From: Selaginella moellendorffii
Taxonomy: Eukaryota > Streptophyta > Lycopodiopsida > Selaginellales > Selaginellaceae
Reading direction: 5' to 3'
Length of the DNA: 64,000 nucleotides
NCBI RefSeq assembly: GCF_000143415.4
Contig: NW_003314266.1
Coordinates: 456,463 to 520,462 of the forward strand
Every line of letters starts with the position of its first letter. Positions within the stretch are counted from its first letter, which is position 1. The position numbers were made by a program, and so were the translations under genes. This document shows positions 34,977 through 46,583 of the stretch, in pieces. A model generated the notes under the pieces. It worked only from the letters and a program-made list of their open reading frames with translations. It was not told the DNA's origin and ran no database searches.

Positions 34977-37900
34977 TTGCACTGCTCCAAAGCCTGTCAA
35001 GTGACTAGCTATGACAGTGAAAGCCAATCTAATGGAATTGCTATAGCAAATGAGGCTATTGAGGAACTTTATAATGTAGAGGCAATTGCAGCACCAAGCA
35101 AGTGGCTCTTAGACTCTAGTTGTACTAATATTATGGGCAATAAGAAGAGTCTTTTCAAGTGTTATCAGCCGAGCATTGGAAAACATGGTGTTCATTTAAG
35201 TGACAATACCACTTTCCCCATGGAAGGCATCAGGCAATTTTGGCTCTCACTTGATCATTGGCCTTTGATGGTCCCATGCACGTTTTCACCTTGCAATAAA
35301 ACTTAATGTCCGTTGCCAAGATATGTGATCAAAATGTAGTGGTAGTCTTTGATGCAAAGGGAGTCTCTTTGGTTGACTCTAGTGACTTTCACATGTTTGG
35401 TACACAGTTGCTTCGTGGGTCACCCATTGGGGACTTGTATGAGATTACTGTTGCCGACCAAGTTCAAGCCTTTCAAACTGTGGAGGCAGATTCTCATGTG
35501 GAGCTTTGGCATAAGAGACTTGGTTATGTCCATTACCAATCTCTTTAATGGATGAAATCCCAAAATATTGTTACTGGATTGGATTTCCAACATATCCCAT
35601 CTATATTTTGTGAAGCTTGAGTTTTAGGCAAGCATCACCACCAGAATTTCTTGCCGAGCAAGCATTGAGCAATTGGACTTTTGGACTTGATTTTTGCAGC
35701 CCTATGGATGTGCTAAGTCATGATGGTGCAAGCTATTTCATCACATTCATTGATGATTATAGCCGTCGAACATGCATCCACTTCTTGATGCATAAGAATG
35801 ATGCAGTTGCTACCTTTCAAACATACAAAGCCTATGTTGAAAATCTCCTTGGTCGAAAGATAAAAACTCTTTGAGTTGATGGTGGTGGTGAATACCTCAA
35901 CAATGAGCTTCAGGGCATCTGTTGTGATGTAAGCATACGATTGCAAGCCACAGCCCACTACACCCCCGAGCAAAATGGTGTTGCAGAAAGAAAGAATCGC
36001 ACTCTTGTCAATGTTACTCATGCTTTGTTAGCTGATGCACATCTTAACAAAATGTTTTGGCAAGAGGCCATAGCCACAGGAATGCATGTCCAAAATCACC
36101 TTGCCACGGCTGCTTTGGATGGAAAAACCCTTGAGGCATTTTGGACAAGTTCTATTCCTGATGTATCCCACTTTTAAGTCTTCGGTTGTGCAGCATACAC
36201 ACATACCCTTGATCAACTTCGGAAAAAGCTAGATCCCAAAAGTAAAAATTTCATCTTCATGGGATATGCACAGGACGACACTATCGGGAGAAAAGCTTAC
36301 AAGTTGTGGGATCTTGCATCTCACAAGGCTCTTGTAAGCACAGACGTCATGTTCAATGAAGATGACTTTCTCATATTTACAGAGGCTCTTCAAGATCCTT
36401 CTTTTATTGCTAAGACTCCACTTGCTCCTTTGATCCCACTTATGGGAGATGGTCCACTCTTGCCTTCACCTCAAGATCCTATTCATGAGTTACCACTAGA
36501 GATTCCATTGGGGAATCCTCCACTTCTGGATATGCTTGAACCAACTGATGCTCCTCCAGTCGAGGACAAGCCTCTGACACCTCCACCACCTTGTTGACGT
36601 CGTGGCATGCCTGATTTGATGCTAGTTCTTGATCACCTCTGGGAACATTGGCCCTTGTTGAAAGTCTAGGAAAATGCTGAAGCAGATGCTACAGAGCTTG
36701 ATAACTTTTATGGCCTTGTTGACATTGGCATCCCCATGACCCATGATAAAGCCGTCTCAGGACCTGAGGCTCTATCTTGGATGGAAGCCATTGCGGAAGA
36801 AGTTTCTTCCATTCGGTTTAACAAAATTAATGTTCCAGTTGATTCAGCGCCACCAAGACGACATGTTTTGGATCCAAAATGGATTTTTTCCAAAAAGTAT
36901 GGGAAAAATGGTCAAGTTGTACGTTATAAGGCACAATTGATTGTTCACAGTTTTTGCTAAATTCATGGCCTTGACTATGATGAAACATTCTCACCAGTTG
37001 TAAAAATTGCCAGCCTCCATACTTTTTTTGCACTTGCGGCTACTCGCAAATGGCAAATCCACCATATGGATGTCAAAACTGCATTTTTGAATGGGGATTT
37101 GCAAGAGGACATCTATATGCATATACCTCCTGGTTTTGACCTTGGTGGCCATACATGGCAATTGCAGAAAGCTTTGTATGGCCTAAAATAGAGCTCCTAT
37201 ATTTGGTATCAAAAATTTGATGCCACCCTACGCACTCAGGGCTTTTGTCGTTGCCATGCTGATCATAATGTGTATGTGAATAGTCATGTTGAGAGCATGC
37301 TTATTGTGGCCCTCTGCGTTGATGATTTTCTCATTATGGGTGATGACATGGATGCCATTGCTGCTCTGAAAGCTGCTCTCAGCCAGCAATTCCAGATGAA
37401 GGACCTTGGCCAAGTCTCCTACTTTCTTGGCTTTGAAGTCACATGCGATCCTGAGTCTAGTGGCTACATGCTTAGTCAATGACGTAAAGTCGAAGTCTTG
37501 TTGGATCAGTTTGGTATGTGTGATTGCCACCCCGTCAAGACCCCAATGGTTGCTGGTGCTATCGACCTCACAGTTGAGCAGTCTAGTGAACCTCTACCCA
37601 ATAGGACTCCCTATTGGCATCTCATTGGTTGCCTCATGTATTTGGCCCTGATGACTCGCCCTGACATCACATATGCGACTATTGTTTTGAGTCAATATAA
37701 CACATCACCAACCACCATACATTGGCAAGCTGCCAAGTGTATCATGAGATACCTCCGGGGCATTATGGACTACAACATTGCTTATTCAAGGGGTGATGCA
37801 TCATTGACATGGATGCTAGTTTTGCCAACAACAAAGGCCATCACTCGACTTCTGGCATTTGCCTTTCCTTCTCAGGAGGTGCCATCACATGGGCCTCCAA

Positions 37901-38250
37901 GCAACAATCTGTGGTGGCACTTTCTAGTGCAGAAGCGGAGTATATCACACTCAATACTGGTAGCAGGGATGTGGTCTGGCGATGGTTACTTGCTGAGCTG
38001 GGATGTGCACAAGCTGGCCCCACTACCTCTTGGTGTGACAACTGAAACAGCATTGCCATGTCCAAGAACCATGTCCACCATGCTCGCTCAAAGCACATTG
38101 AAGTCCAATTTCACTACGTGCATGAGTTGGTTGATGGTGGCATCTTGGCCATCCAACATCTCAGGACACAGGACATGCCAGCCGACCTTCTCACCAAGCC
38201 ATTGGGGCCACACTAGTTTCAGCTCCTATGCGATAGATTTGGTTTGGTGA
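34977..38250 (+). pseudogene. Copia pol (protease, integrase, RT, RNase H)
   Basis: Protease remnant KWLLDSSCT (Gly replaced by Ser in DSG); integrase with DVLSHDGASYFITFIDDYSR and HYTPEQNGVAERKNRT; RT with the conserved MDVKTAFLNGDLQEDIYM and CVDDFLIMG (catalytic DD); RNase H with MDASFANNKGHHSTSGICLS and SSAEAEY in another frame near the end. At least six in-frame stops interrupt it (for example near 35545, 35872, 36175, 36958, 37189 and 37480), and a frameshift lies before RNase H (37809). Confidence 0.85.
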
Positions 38251-38383
38251 GTGGCTTCGGTTTGGGGGGAGTGTTACACATTGTGGACATTAGGGTTTTC
38301 CTGTTCTGTCCATTAGCGCGGTGCGCTTTGATCCCAATTTGTCTCAGAGCTGTAAAACGTTGAATATTGTTGCATGCCATTGC

Positions 38384-38516
38384 AGCTGGGGAGCTCTACC
38401 TGGATGAGCCTGCTTGCTTCTTGCCGGATCCATAGCGATGCACGGCAAGCCACCAGAGCCGGGTGGTATGCTAAAGCACCAGTTTTGCTCACCAATGTCC
38501 TCGTCGAGAGTCACTA
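38384..38516 (+). pseudogene. PPR gene fragment (E-motif end)
   Basis: Reads LGSSTWMSLLASCRIHSDA, the typical 'W.SLL.SCR.H.D' of PLS-type pentatricopeptide proteins, and ends with 'ctcgtcgagagtcactaag'. The same piece occurs at 40722-40852. It lies inside or just after the copia 3' end, so it was likely moved there. Confidence 0.6.
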
Positions 38517-38960
38517 AGTGTCAATGAAGAACACAAAACAATATCCTCCATGTAGAGCTGTAAAACGTTGAATATTGTTGTGAAGCTTTGATACTGTCAA
38601 CTTGAAATTTGTAGCAAAATAGACCACCTGTTCCCACAGGAGCAGCGTTTCATAGACGTCAAATTCATATTCCAGTGGCTCGTAGATTTTAGATTGCCTC
38701 CTTAATATATTTCTATGTCGTGCACAACTGAGCCATAAAACTTTTTAACTTATTGTCTTTATAGTCCTACCGTGAAGCATTTAACTTCACAGTAGTGTTC
38801 GTCAGCGAATTGTTGTTAACAAACAAGTACCAAGAAAAAAATTAAAGAAAGCACAAACTTCGGATTCCATGTTCCCATGCGCTCCACGTTGTGGTAGTAT
38901 AAAATGGCGTACTTTCCAGCCTAACGCTCACTCCTCTCTAGTGTGTTTCTTATAAGATCA
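38517..38960. other. Intergenic, lectin pseudogene upstream region
   Basis: No ORF. The part at 38600-38720 ('gttcccacaggagcagcg..cagacgtcaaattcata..ccagtggctcgtagatttt') is a copy of the sialyltransferase-like exon at 42300-42365, so it is a stray exon fragment. A TATA-like TATAAAA lies near 38898. Confidence 0.6.
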
Positions 38961-40180
38961 ATGGCTCTCACAGCAGCTCCAAAGTTCTACACCATCGAAT
39001 CAGTTGCTTATCCTGGCTACTATGTTACTCATAAGGCACCCAGATTGTTCTCAAGTCCAAGGACGCGCTCAATCCCTTCCAGGATCCAGATCTAAAACTT
39101 ATCCAAATTTTTATCATCTTGGTTTTGATGGGGAAACTCTTCTACAGCTGTGGTACAGGGACGAGTCATGGCAGTCCTGAGCCAGGATACCAGTGGCCTC
39201 TCTGCGTTTGTGTTTTATAAACCACGGCTCCAAGAAAGCTCTCCGCTCCCAGGAAATCTCAACATCTCGACGCGTTGTCAAGATATAGCATCACTGCAAG
39301 CTTGTCTACGTTTGCTCAAAATGAAATGAAAGGCTACTGTTGGAGACTATGATCCGGCTGTCGAGGACGATTCTCTCCTCTGGTCTGTTGGCCAAAGCTC
39401 GGACGATCAAGTTTCGATCACAATGACTGGGAATTCGTCTGCGTTCTTGAGCCACACTTCCTCAAGTTCGAAATTCAAAGACGGGGTGCCGGTGGTGACA
39501 TCCACCAGCGGTGGAAGCTCCCGGTGGAAGCTCGTCACTTATGGTAATCCTCTGGACTTGTGGCCAATTCCCTTTGATCTTCTCGTTGTGCTGCACAGAG
39601 CCTTCTCAAGTGTACAGGATTCTGTGTCACTGGTTTGGGCAGTACTTGACTTGGAAGCAGCAAAATGTGGACGTCACTTTCAAGGATGCAATCAAGCACA
39701 ACGACGAGACAAATGTGGTTGCTGTTAGTCCAAACAACATTTCTCTCGATGGCATGGTTTGTAACTTTGATCTGACACTATCATCTTCGATCTCACATGT
39801 GTTATCATAATAGATATGGTACAAGGTCCCCGTCAGAGGCCGAGACGATACCAGGTGACTGGTTTAGCACTCAAAGGGTCAACAAAGCACTCTTTGAAAA
39901 CTTTGCAAACTGAACTTGACGATCATCGCAGGTGCTATTGACTCAATATGATCCTCTCGACTACGACTTCGTGTGGTCTGAGAACCGATTTCAGGCTTCA
40001 AACACGGACTATCTCGCGATCAAGCTGGATGGAACAAATTTGCAGTGGGCTCTGCAGAACGATGATCAGTACCAGAACAGTGCGTGGTACCATCCTCTCA
40101 CGCTCCGCCCAGCATCTGCAAACCAAGGATATCTTGAGCAGCAGACCTGGAAATTCAATCCAGTGGTGGCAGGCAGTTAA
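38961..40180 (+). pseudogene. r40/ricin-B-like lectin pseudogene
   Basis: It follows the exon order of the intact gene at 43251-44524 (about 85-90% similar by eye). It has lost a base near 39033 (frameshift in exon 1), an insertion with TGA in exon 2 (near 39178) and about 33 nt of exon 5 ('..gatacc|aggtgactgg' near 39855). The last exon (39932-40180, LLTQYDPLDYDFVWSENRF) remains open and ends with TAA. Confidence 0.8.
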
Positions 40181-40328
40181 CCATGAACCATGCTGTACTC
40201 ATTACCAGTTTTCTTCTTGCAAATAAAACTCCCTGTTTGATCATGATCGGCTCGATCATCGTCTCTGCAAACACGATGATCTCAGGCTAATCTCCGGCAA
40301 GATCGCCTCAGCTCCCAGGATCTTCGAG

Positions 40329-40852
40329 ATGTCCCCCGACTTCGTAAGCCCAAAGCGGCGATGTCTAGATTCTTCCACACCATGCCGGCTCGCAGCGGCG
40401 TCTTGTGCTCCAGGCCTGGCCAGAAAGATCTTGTTGGATCGAAGTCCTGTCTCTTGGATGATCGCGATTTACGGCCAAGCTGGTCGCATCGTCCGGTCCC
40501 TCAAGATCATCCACAGCTTCCACCTGAAAGGAATGCTGCCGGATCAAGCCACGTTCGTCTGCGTTCTAGCTGCGTGTAGCCACGCTGGTCTGCTCGAAGT
40601 TGCGTACGAGATCTTCTGCTCCACTGTGAACTACGGGCTTTCCTTGCTCGGAGATCACTGCCGCTGCATGGTTGATCTCCTCGGATGCTCTGGCCAGTAG
40701 GAAGAGGCCGATGCATGCCATCGCAGCCGGGGAGCTCGGCCTGGACGAGCCTGTTAGCTTCTTGCCGGATCCATAGTGACGCACGGCGAGCTGCCAGAGC
40801 CGGGCAGTATGCTAAAGCGCCAGTGTTGCGTCCTCGTCGAGAGTCACTAAGA
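40329..40852 (+). pseudogene. PPR protein remnant
   Basis: A frame at 40329-40700 contains SWMIAIYGQAGR, GMLPDQATFVCVLAACSHAG and HCRCMVDLLGCSGQ, the usual consecutive motifs of a PLS-type PPR protein. After a frame change and TAG, SSAWTSLLASCRIHSDA follows (E motif). Only the last few repeats are left; there is no start and no editing domain. Confidence 0.75.
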
Positions 40853-42837
40853 TTTTTTTTTGTTTCCCATGGCTGCGCTGCTGCACCTGCTGTGGTCTGA
40901 TGCACACCAGGTCCTCGAGCTTGTTGCCGTCGATCTTGTACATGGTGACGCCTTCCATGGCGCGGTAATGGTGTTGAGCTTCACTTCTCAGGGAGTTCAC
41001 GCTTGTTTTCTCCCACTTTGCGTAGTTTGAGTTCTTGCGGGTCTCGCTCATGTCTTTTGATCCTGACAGGCGTCCATTTCGAGATGAACTTCCCCATACT
41101 TTGCAGTTCTTGAAAGCTCCCTGGTCTTTGCCTGGCTTTCGTTTGAGTCCCATTGCTGCGTAGTAGGCTGCGTTTACTGTCGGTCGGGTCGGAATGACCG
41201 ACCAGTCTTGCTTTCTGGCTTCTCGCATTGGAGAATGCAGCCTCATTGTCTGTATGCACGGAGACTGTCAATGATAATCCACAGTCGTTCTTCTTACCCC
41301 GAGGCATTCCAACAGTTGATAGTAGGCTCTGCCTTGTAGTGGATTGTGTCCCTTGCGAGAGAAGTAACGAGTCTTATAGATGAAAAGAATGGTACAATGA
41401 TAAGAAGTTGGAAGGAGTGTGAGTCAATACCATTCCGTGTAGCCTGGATCCACCGTAAAACCATACATATCCACCGAGTTACACATTGACAAGGCGAGCT
41501 CCAAAGACTTAATGCCTGTCCCTTTCGCTCCCCGACGGAAAACTACACCTTGGAACAAGTAGACAGGATTCGGAAGAAGCTGTAAAAGATAAAACTCAGT
41601 TAGCAAACCGCATAGCAAACGTCAAAGGCCCTATCACTTTTATTTTAGCGTTGAAGTCCCGATGGATAACACTCTTGATAATCAACACTTCATCATCTGC
41701 AAAAATCCTCTTTTGCATTAAGCCAGTACTTCGTTCATAGACTTCTACTACGTACCAGATCCCGTTGCAACCTCAAGCAGGTTTCTTACTACTCCATGAG
41801 CCATCAATCGAAAACTCCGTTTCATGCCAACATGCTTTGCGTATTTCTGTGAAATGGAAGCAACTTTTGCGAGCTCAGTAGTACGCAACCTTTGTGAGGT
41901 GATTACCGTGGTCACTGGTGCCTCATTGTCTCGGATGACAATATCGTGAGCATCTATCACCTTTCCAAACTCCGTCTTTAAAAGGTCTCCTGAGTTCCCC
42001 ACCACCGCACACGTCCTAAACTGGCGCGGCCAAAACGGTGGCTTTGGCGGTAGTATCAACTCGAGATGTTCTTCGCACAGGCTTCGATTGGAACAGTTAG
42101 CTGCACCCCTGCACAACTATATAAAAAACTTCCATCAACGTCAAGCTTAGCTTACAGTTGAGCTATTCGTTTTGCAGCGTAGTCCATCCAGCCACCGGGA
42201 CGTGCATCCAAATACTCGCGAGTCAATATCGTTGTGACGTTTCGATACTGCAAACTCAAAAGTGTTATTTGAATCAAGAGCAAAATTTGCAGCAAAGTAC
42301 CTGTTCCCACAGGAGCAGCGTCTCGCAGACGTCAAATTCATACTCCAGTGGCTCGTAGATTTTGAACTGCTCATTTCGCTGTACTGAGTAAACTTGTAAG
42401 CTTTGATCACGCAAAAATATTTCTAGTTACTTACCCAGGTACTATTTGTTCCCTCCGGATATTTCAGCACGATCTTGCAAGCATCCTTCACGGTTGCAGT
42501 CAATCCAAGCCCATTTCTTTCCTGTAAAAAGAAAGCATTGAAGCATCACTACTCTCCAACGAAGAAAACAAAGGAAAGAACATATAAGATCGAGAAAACT
42601 TACCACGCATTTTTGGACTTGACGCTGGAACGAATCAAGCGTAGAAGCGTCCCGATCTCGCAAGAAAAAGAAAAATCCTGGGGGCTGCAAGCCTACATTT
42701 CTCCCGCAACAAAGAGCGATCGATCCACATCCAACAATCGCAGCGAGATACCTTCCACCTTGGGGCGCCAGGAACAGGAGGCAGATCAGGGACACCAGCG
42801 CCGCAATCGCGAGTGGGAGCGACAATAGCAAGGCCAC
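40812..42837 (-). CDS. Sialyltransferase-like protein, GT29 family
   Basis: Type II membrane protein of the Golgi by family knowledge: the N-terminus ([20 protein letters not shown]) is a signal anchor. Sialylmotif L is clear ([16 protein letters not shown]..., then [14 protein letters not shown]). After a short intron comes KYAKHVG..RSFRL, then [54 protein letters not shown] and [14 protein letters not shown], all shared with plant sialyltransferase-like proteins (SIA2/MGP2 type). Introns are about 50-90 nt. No in-frame ATG precedes the anchor: the first in-frame codons are GTG with a TAG just upstream, so the start is unresolved (non-ATG, a 5' exon, or an indel; an ATG in another frame lies 4 nt upstream). 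The last ~13 codons lie on the antisense strand of the PPR remnant. Confidence 0.85.
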
Positions 42838-42944
42838 GCCATTTTTCGCCCCCTCCTACGCACGGATCAAGCGAGCTCCTCCCTGCAAACCTTGCTCGGG
42901 GGGCAATGCTCAGCAAAGAAGGCTCAGTCAATTAATATGTTAAT

Positions 42945-43016
42945 GGAGGTATAGCTCAAAGGTAGAGCAATCGGCTGCAGTCCGATAGGTCACCAGTTCA
43001 ATCCTGGTTGCCTCCT
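42945..43016 (+). tRNA. tRNA-Cys (GCA)
   Basis: The full cloverleaf is visible: acceptor GGAGGTA/TGCCTCC, D stem GCTC/GAGC, anticodon stem ATCGG/CCGAT with loop CTGCAGT (anticodon GCA), T arm ACCAG-TTCAATC-CTGGT and discriminator T, as expected for Cys. 72 nt, no intron, no encoded CCA. It lies between the sialyltransferase-like and lectin genes. Confidence 0.93.
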
Positions 43017-43155
43017 TCGCCAATAATTTCTTCTACCAAAACAAATCTGTCAGCGTCGACGCCTGGATAACCTTCCAACCAACGCTACATATGGTAGGCA
43101 CAAAGTCAGTGTAAGAAGTGTGAAACACATGGGATAATGCGAGAGAAGCTGCCAC

Positions 43156-43163
43156 TATATAAA
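43156..43163 (+). promoter_or_regulatory. TATA box of the lectin gene
   Basis: TATATAAA about 90 bp before the ATG at 43251. Confidence 0.6.
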
Positions 43164-43250
43164 TTGGCATACGTTCAAAGAGCTCTATAACTTCACACTC
43201 ATCCCTTTGGCTTCTCAAAAGCTTTAGTCTTTTCTTAAGAGTTTAGAGAC

Positions 43251-44524
43251 ATGGCTCTCACAGCAGCTCCAAAGTTCTACACCATCGAGTCTGCTGCTTA
43301 TCCTGGCTATTGCATTACTCAGCAAGGCACCCAGATTGTTCTCAGGTCCAAGGACGCGCTCAACCCCTTCCAGGTAAAATCTTTGGAAACTTTGCCGGTT
43401 GTCGATCATCATGGGAAACTCTTGTGCAGCTGTGGTACAGGGATGAGTCATGGAACTTGCTGAACCAGGACTCCGCGTTCGTGTTTGTAAACCACGGCTC
43501 TAAGAAAGCTCTCCGGTCCCAGGCACACTCAACGTCTCGAAGCAAGGTAAACAGAAAATAGTATTCATACTATACACAGTTTCTGATCATATGGAATTTT
43601 GATGGCAAAAGGCTACTATTGGAGACTATGATCCGGCAGTCCAAGACGATTATCTCCTGTGGCGTATTTCCGGGAGCCACGAAAATCAAGTCTTGATCAC
43701 CATGACTGGAAACAAGTCATCTTTTCTGAGCCACACTTCCTCAACTGCTAGCTTCAAGGATGGGGTGCCAGTGGTGACATCCAACAGCGATGGAAACTCT
43801 CACTGGAAGCTCGTCACTTACGGTAAGCATATGATTTGTTCTTCTTGGTTGTGGTTCATATGATGATGCTGCACAGAACCTTCTCAAGAGTACAGGATTA
43901 TATGCGACTGGTATGAGCAATACTTGACTTGGAAGCAGCAAAATGTGGATGTAACTTTCAAGAATGCAGTCAAGCACAACGATGAGACAAACGTGGTGGC
44001 TATTCATCCAAGCAACGTTCCTCTCGACGGCATGGTTTGGATTTTTGTCGTTCTTTGTAATCTTATCTCATTCTATTCGATTACATATAGACATGGTACA
44101 AGGTTCCCGCTGGAGGAAGAGATGATACCACGTACTTCACCTCGTTCGTTCTCATAAACAAGGTGACTGGTCTTGCTCTCAAGGGGTCAACCAAGCCGGG
44201 AGACAAGGTAACTAGTGCACACTGTTGAAAACTTGAAGAAGTTCGCAAACTAAACGAATTGGATGATCATGGCAGGTGCTCTTGACTCAATATGATCCTC
44301 TCGACTACGGTTTCGTGTGGTCTGAGAACCGATTCCAGGCTTCAAAAACGGACTATCTCGCGATCAATCTGGATGGAACCAACTTGCAGTGGTCTCTGCA
44401 GGACAACAATCAGTACCAGAACAGTGCATGGTATCATCCTCTCGTGCTTCGCCCGGCATCTGCAAACCAAGGATTTGTTCAGCAGCAGGCATGGAAATTC
44501 AATCCAGTGGTGAACAATGTTTAG
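43251..44524 (+). CDS. r40/ricin-B-like lectin (carbohydrate-binding)
   Basis: Six exons: 43251-43373, 43430-43546, 43612-43822, 43877-44034, 44091-44207 and 44276-44524, giving about 324 residues. All introns are 50-70 nt with GT..AG ends. The N-terminal half (FYTIESAAYPGYCITQQGTQ ... LWYRDESW ... FVFVNHGSKKALRSQ) and C-terminal half (TYFTSFVLINKVTGLALKG ... VLLTQYDPLDYGFVWSENRF) each follow the r40/EUL-type ricin-B pattern ('..F.L.NKATG.AL..G....V.L..Y.P...D.S.LW'). There is no signal peptide, so cytosolic or nuclear location is likely. Members of this family in other plants respond to osmotic stress; that role is not shown here. It is flanked by two broken relatives. Confidence 0.85.
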
Positions 44525-44667
44525 CTGGGACTTTTATGTTCATAAATGAGATGAGAAGATGCTAGATGTATGCATAAAAGTTCGTATGAATAATTACACT
44601 TCTAAATGTATCAGCTGCAGTATGATCAATATGTCACCAGTGTTTGTAATCAATTCATATACTTCCC

Positions 44668-45054
44668 AGAGGGAGAGACGATACCACGCACTTCACCTCG
44701 TTCGTCCTCGTGGACAAGATGATTGGTTTGGCACTCAAGTGGTCAACCAAGCCGGGAGATTCAAGGTACTCTTGAAAACTGTGAAGAACTTTGCAAACTA
44801 GCCTTGGAGGTGCTCCTGACTCACTACGATCCTCCCGACTACGATTTCGTGTGCTCGATTCCAGGCGTCAAACACGGCCTATGTCGCGATCAATCTGAAT
44901 GGAACAAACTAGCAGTGGTCATTGCAGAACGATGATCAGTACCAGAACAGTGCCTGGTATCATCCTCTCGTGCTTCATCCGGAATCTACAAACCAAGGAT
45001 ATGTTGAGCAGCAGACCTGAAAGTTCAATCCAGTGGTGGCAAGCGGTTGACCAT
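44668..45054 (+). pseudogene. Fragment of r40-like lectin (last two exons)
   Basis: Copies of exons 5 and 6 of the neighbouring gene (GRDDTT.. then LTHYDPPDYDFV). It has lost part of the ENRF region, carries a TAG near 44909 and a TGA near 45018, and so is dead. Confidence 0.8.
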
Positions 45055-45277
45055 CAACCACGCTGTATTCATAACGAAACGCATACCATTGGTTTTCTCT
45101 TACAAATAAAGAGAGCTTGGTCCATCTTCTCACGGGAAAAAGAAACTCAGCACTTCCCACTTGTTTCTTTTTTCCATGGACCCAAGGACTTTGTCGCTTT
45201 TCTTCAGGTTTTCGTTCATTTCCATGGTCTGCAGGAACGGAACATTTGAGAAAACAAATTTTGGCTCGTTTGCTTAC

Positions 45278-45433
45278 CTTGTTCTTGGCATGAAGCAGCT
45301 GATCTCTCTGCGAATGGAGCTGCTGCAGGATTGAAGCCCCCATCTCCTCGGATTCTGCCATTGCTTTCTTCATCTCTTTGATTCTCTCGCTCGACTTCTG
45401 CAGCTTATTTGTTGAGCGCTCCTCTGGATTCAT
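45278..45433 (-). pseudogene. VTI1-type v-SNARE, single exon fragment
   Basis: The ATG at 45433 opens MNPEERSTNKLQKSSERIKE followed by ESEEMGASILQQLHSQRDQLLHAKNK, matching the first half of the Qb-SNARE motif of plant VTI1 proteins (TERL..S...EtEELG.sIL.dLH.QRe.LLHA.N.L). A proper donor GTAAGC follows, but the exon with the zero layer's second half and the membrane anchor is absent; lectin debris lies there instead. It begins 44 bp after the CCB2-like stop codon. Confidence 0.6.
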
Positions 45434-45476
45434 CGCTCAAGAGTCAAGACCTAGCTTGAATTGGAAAAAGGATATT

Positions 45477-46583
45477 TCATAGGTGAAAGGATATCTTTTC
45501 CGCAAGGCATTGGATCCAAGTCCGGTCTTTCACGTTGTAAGCTCTTGGGACGTCTGAAACAAGGAGGAGTCCACCGTCTCTGGAAGGAAAGGACTGTGCG
45601 AGTAGAGAGTTGAGCCCCTTTGGTATGAAACTCAAGCCAGAATCACCTGTGATGTTGAGAGTGAAATGCTATGGAATGAGCGAATGCTACGAACCAGCAC
45701 CAGAAGGGACGTAGATTGTTCTTTTGCTTTTGAGCTCTTGTAAAAACGAACGAAGCAAGGCCTGGAGGATTTTCAAAGGTGTTTCTGGATCGCCGTTGTC
45801 GACGCGTGGTAGATTCCAGCAGCCCCGAGCAAGGACGATTTCGTCTCCGTGAAAAGCTATCTGGAAGTGAAGGCCACGAATAGGAAAAACAAGAAAATTC
45901 AGTTGTAAGAAACGAACCACTGCGATTGTTTTTGTGTTCCGGATGAGCGCATACGAAACCCAAGCTAGCTCCTGTTTTTGAGCATCGGTAAGCCACTCGG
46001 CCATGACAAAAACTTGGCTCAAGTCGGAAGGCAAGCTTCCAGCTCTCGAGGATTGTCCATCCTGTGGAATAGTTCATGAAAAAAGACAGAGCAAAGCTAA
46101 AGTTACTTACTAGCTCCAGCTTTCTAAGAGATGGAAGAAGCACTGCGACAACAGATAAAAAGAGACCCACGCCTTCGGATCTCTGCAAGGAAACCGAAGA
46201 AATGTTTTCTGGAGAGGTGACAAATCTTTGATAATCACCCACCACTTACAAGCTGCGCCGGAGGAACAAGCTGACTAAAGATGTGATTGACAACGATCAA
46301 GCCTCCAAATGTGAATCCTAGAATGCGTGGCAATTTCGAATCATCGAATCCCGGAATGCCTGAATCAATCAAGCGATTTGACAAAAATAAATCTAACATC
46401 GGGTATGATTCTACCGAGTGTGAACCGAAGAACCGAGACATCAACATCTCGCGAGGCCCGCAGCTTCAATCTCGCATTCTTGCGCTGGCCTCGCAGAGGC
46501 AGGGCGGCATTGCTTGCAGCACATTTGCCCTCCCATACAGAGAACCAACCCGGGCGCCCAGCGGCAGCACTTCGCAAGAACAT
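45477..46583 (-). CDS. CCB2: CCB2-like protein (cytochrome b6 haem c-prime assembly)
   Basis: Six exons give about 276 residues: transit-peptide-like start (MFLRSAAAGRPGW...), VDVSVLRFTLG, then IPGFDDSKLPRILGFTFG, LIVVNHIF and GVGLFLSVVAVLLPSL (two membrane spans), then QELAWVSYALIRNTKTIAV, HGDEIVLARGCWN and the C-terminal GGLLLVSDVPRAYNV..RTWI. These match plant CCB2 (HCF208), needed to attach haem to cytochrome b6 in thylakoids; the related CCB4 is the alternative. The last join (phase 1, exon starting after CACAG near 45650) keeps the frame. The start ATG at 46583 is 67 bp from the start of the helicase gene on the other strand. Confidence 0.8.

Larger units (their letters stand above)
33427..38340 (+). 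mobile_element. Ty1/copia LTR retrotransposon, inactive
   Basis: A primer-binding site TGGTATCAGAGC (tRNA-iMet) lies at 34193-34204 directly after an LTR end. Gag, protease, integrase, reverse transcriptase and RNase H follow in copia order. A polypurine tract TTTGGGGGGAGTG (about 38262) precedes 'TGTTACACATTG', the likely start of a truncated 3' LTR. The LTR end is present twice (33427-33507 and 34113-34190), the first followed by a mutated primer site. The gene order is typical; many stop codons make it dead. Confidence 0.85.
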
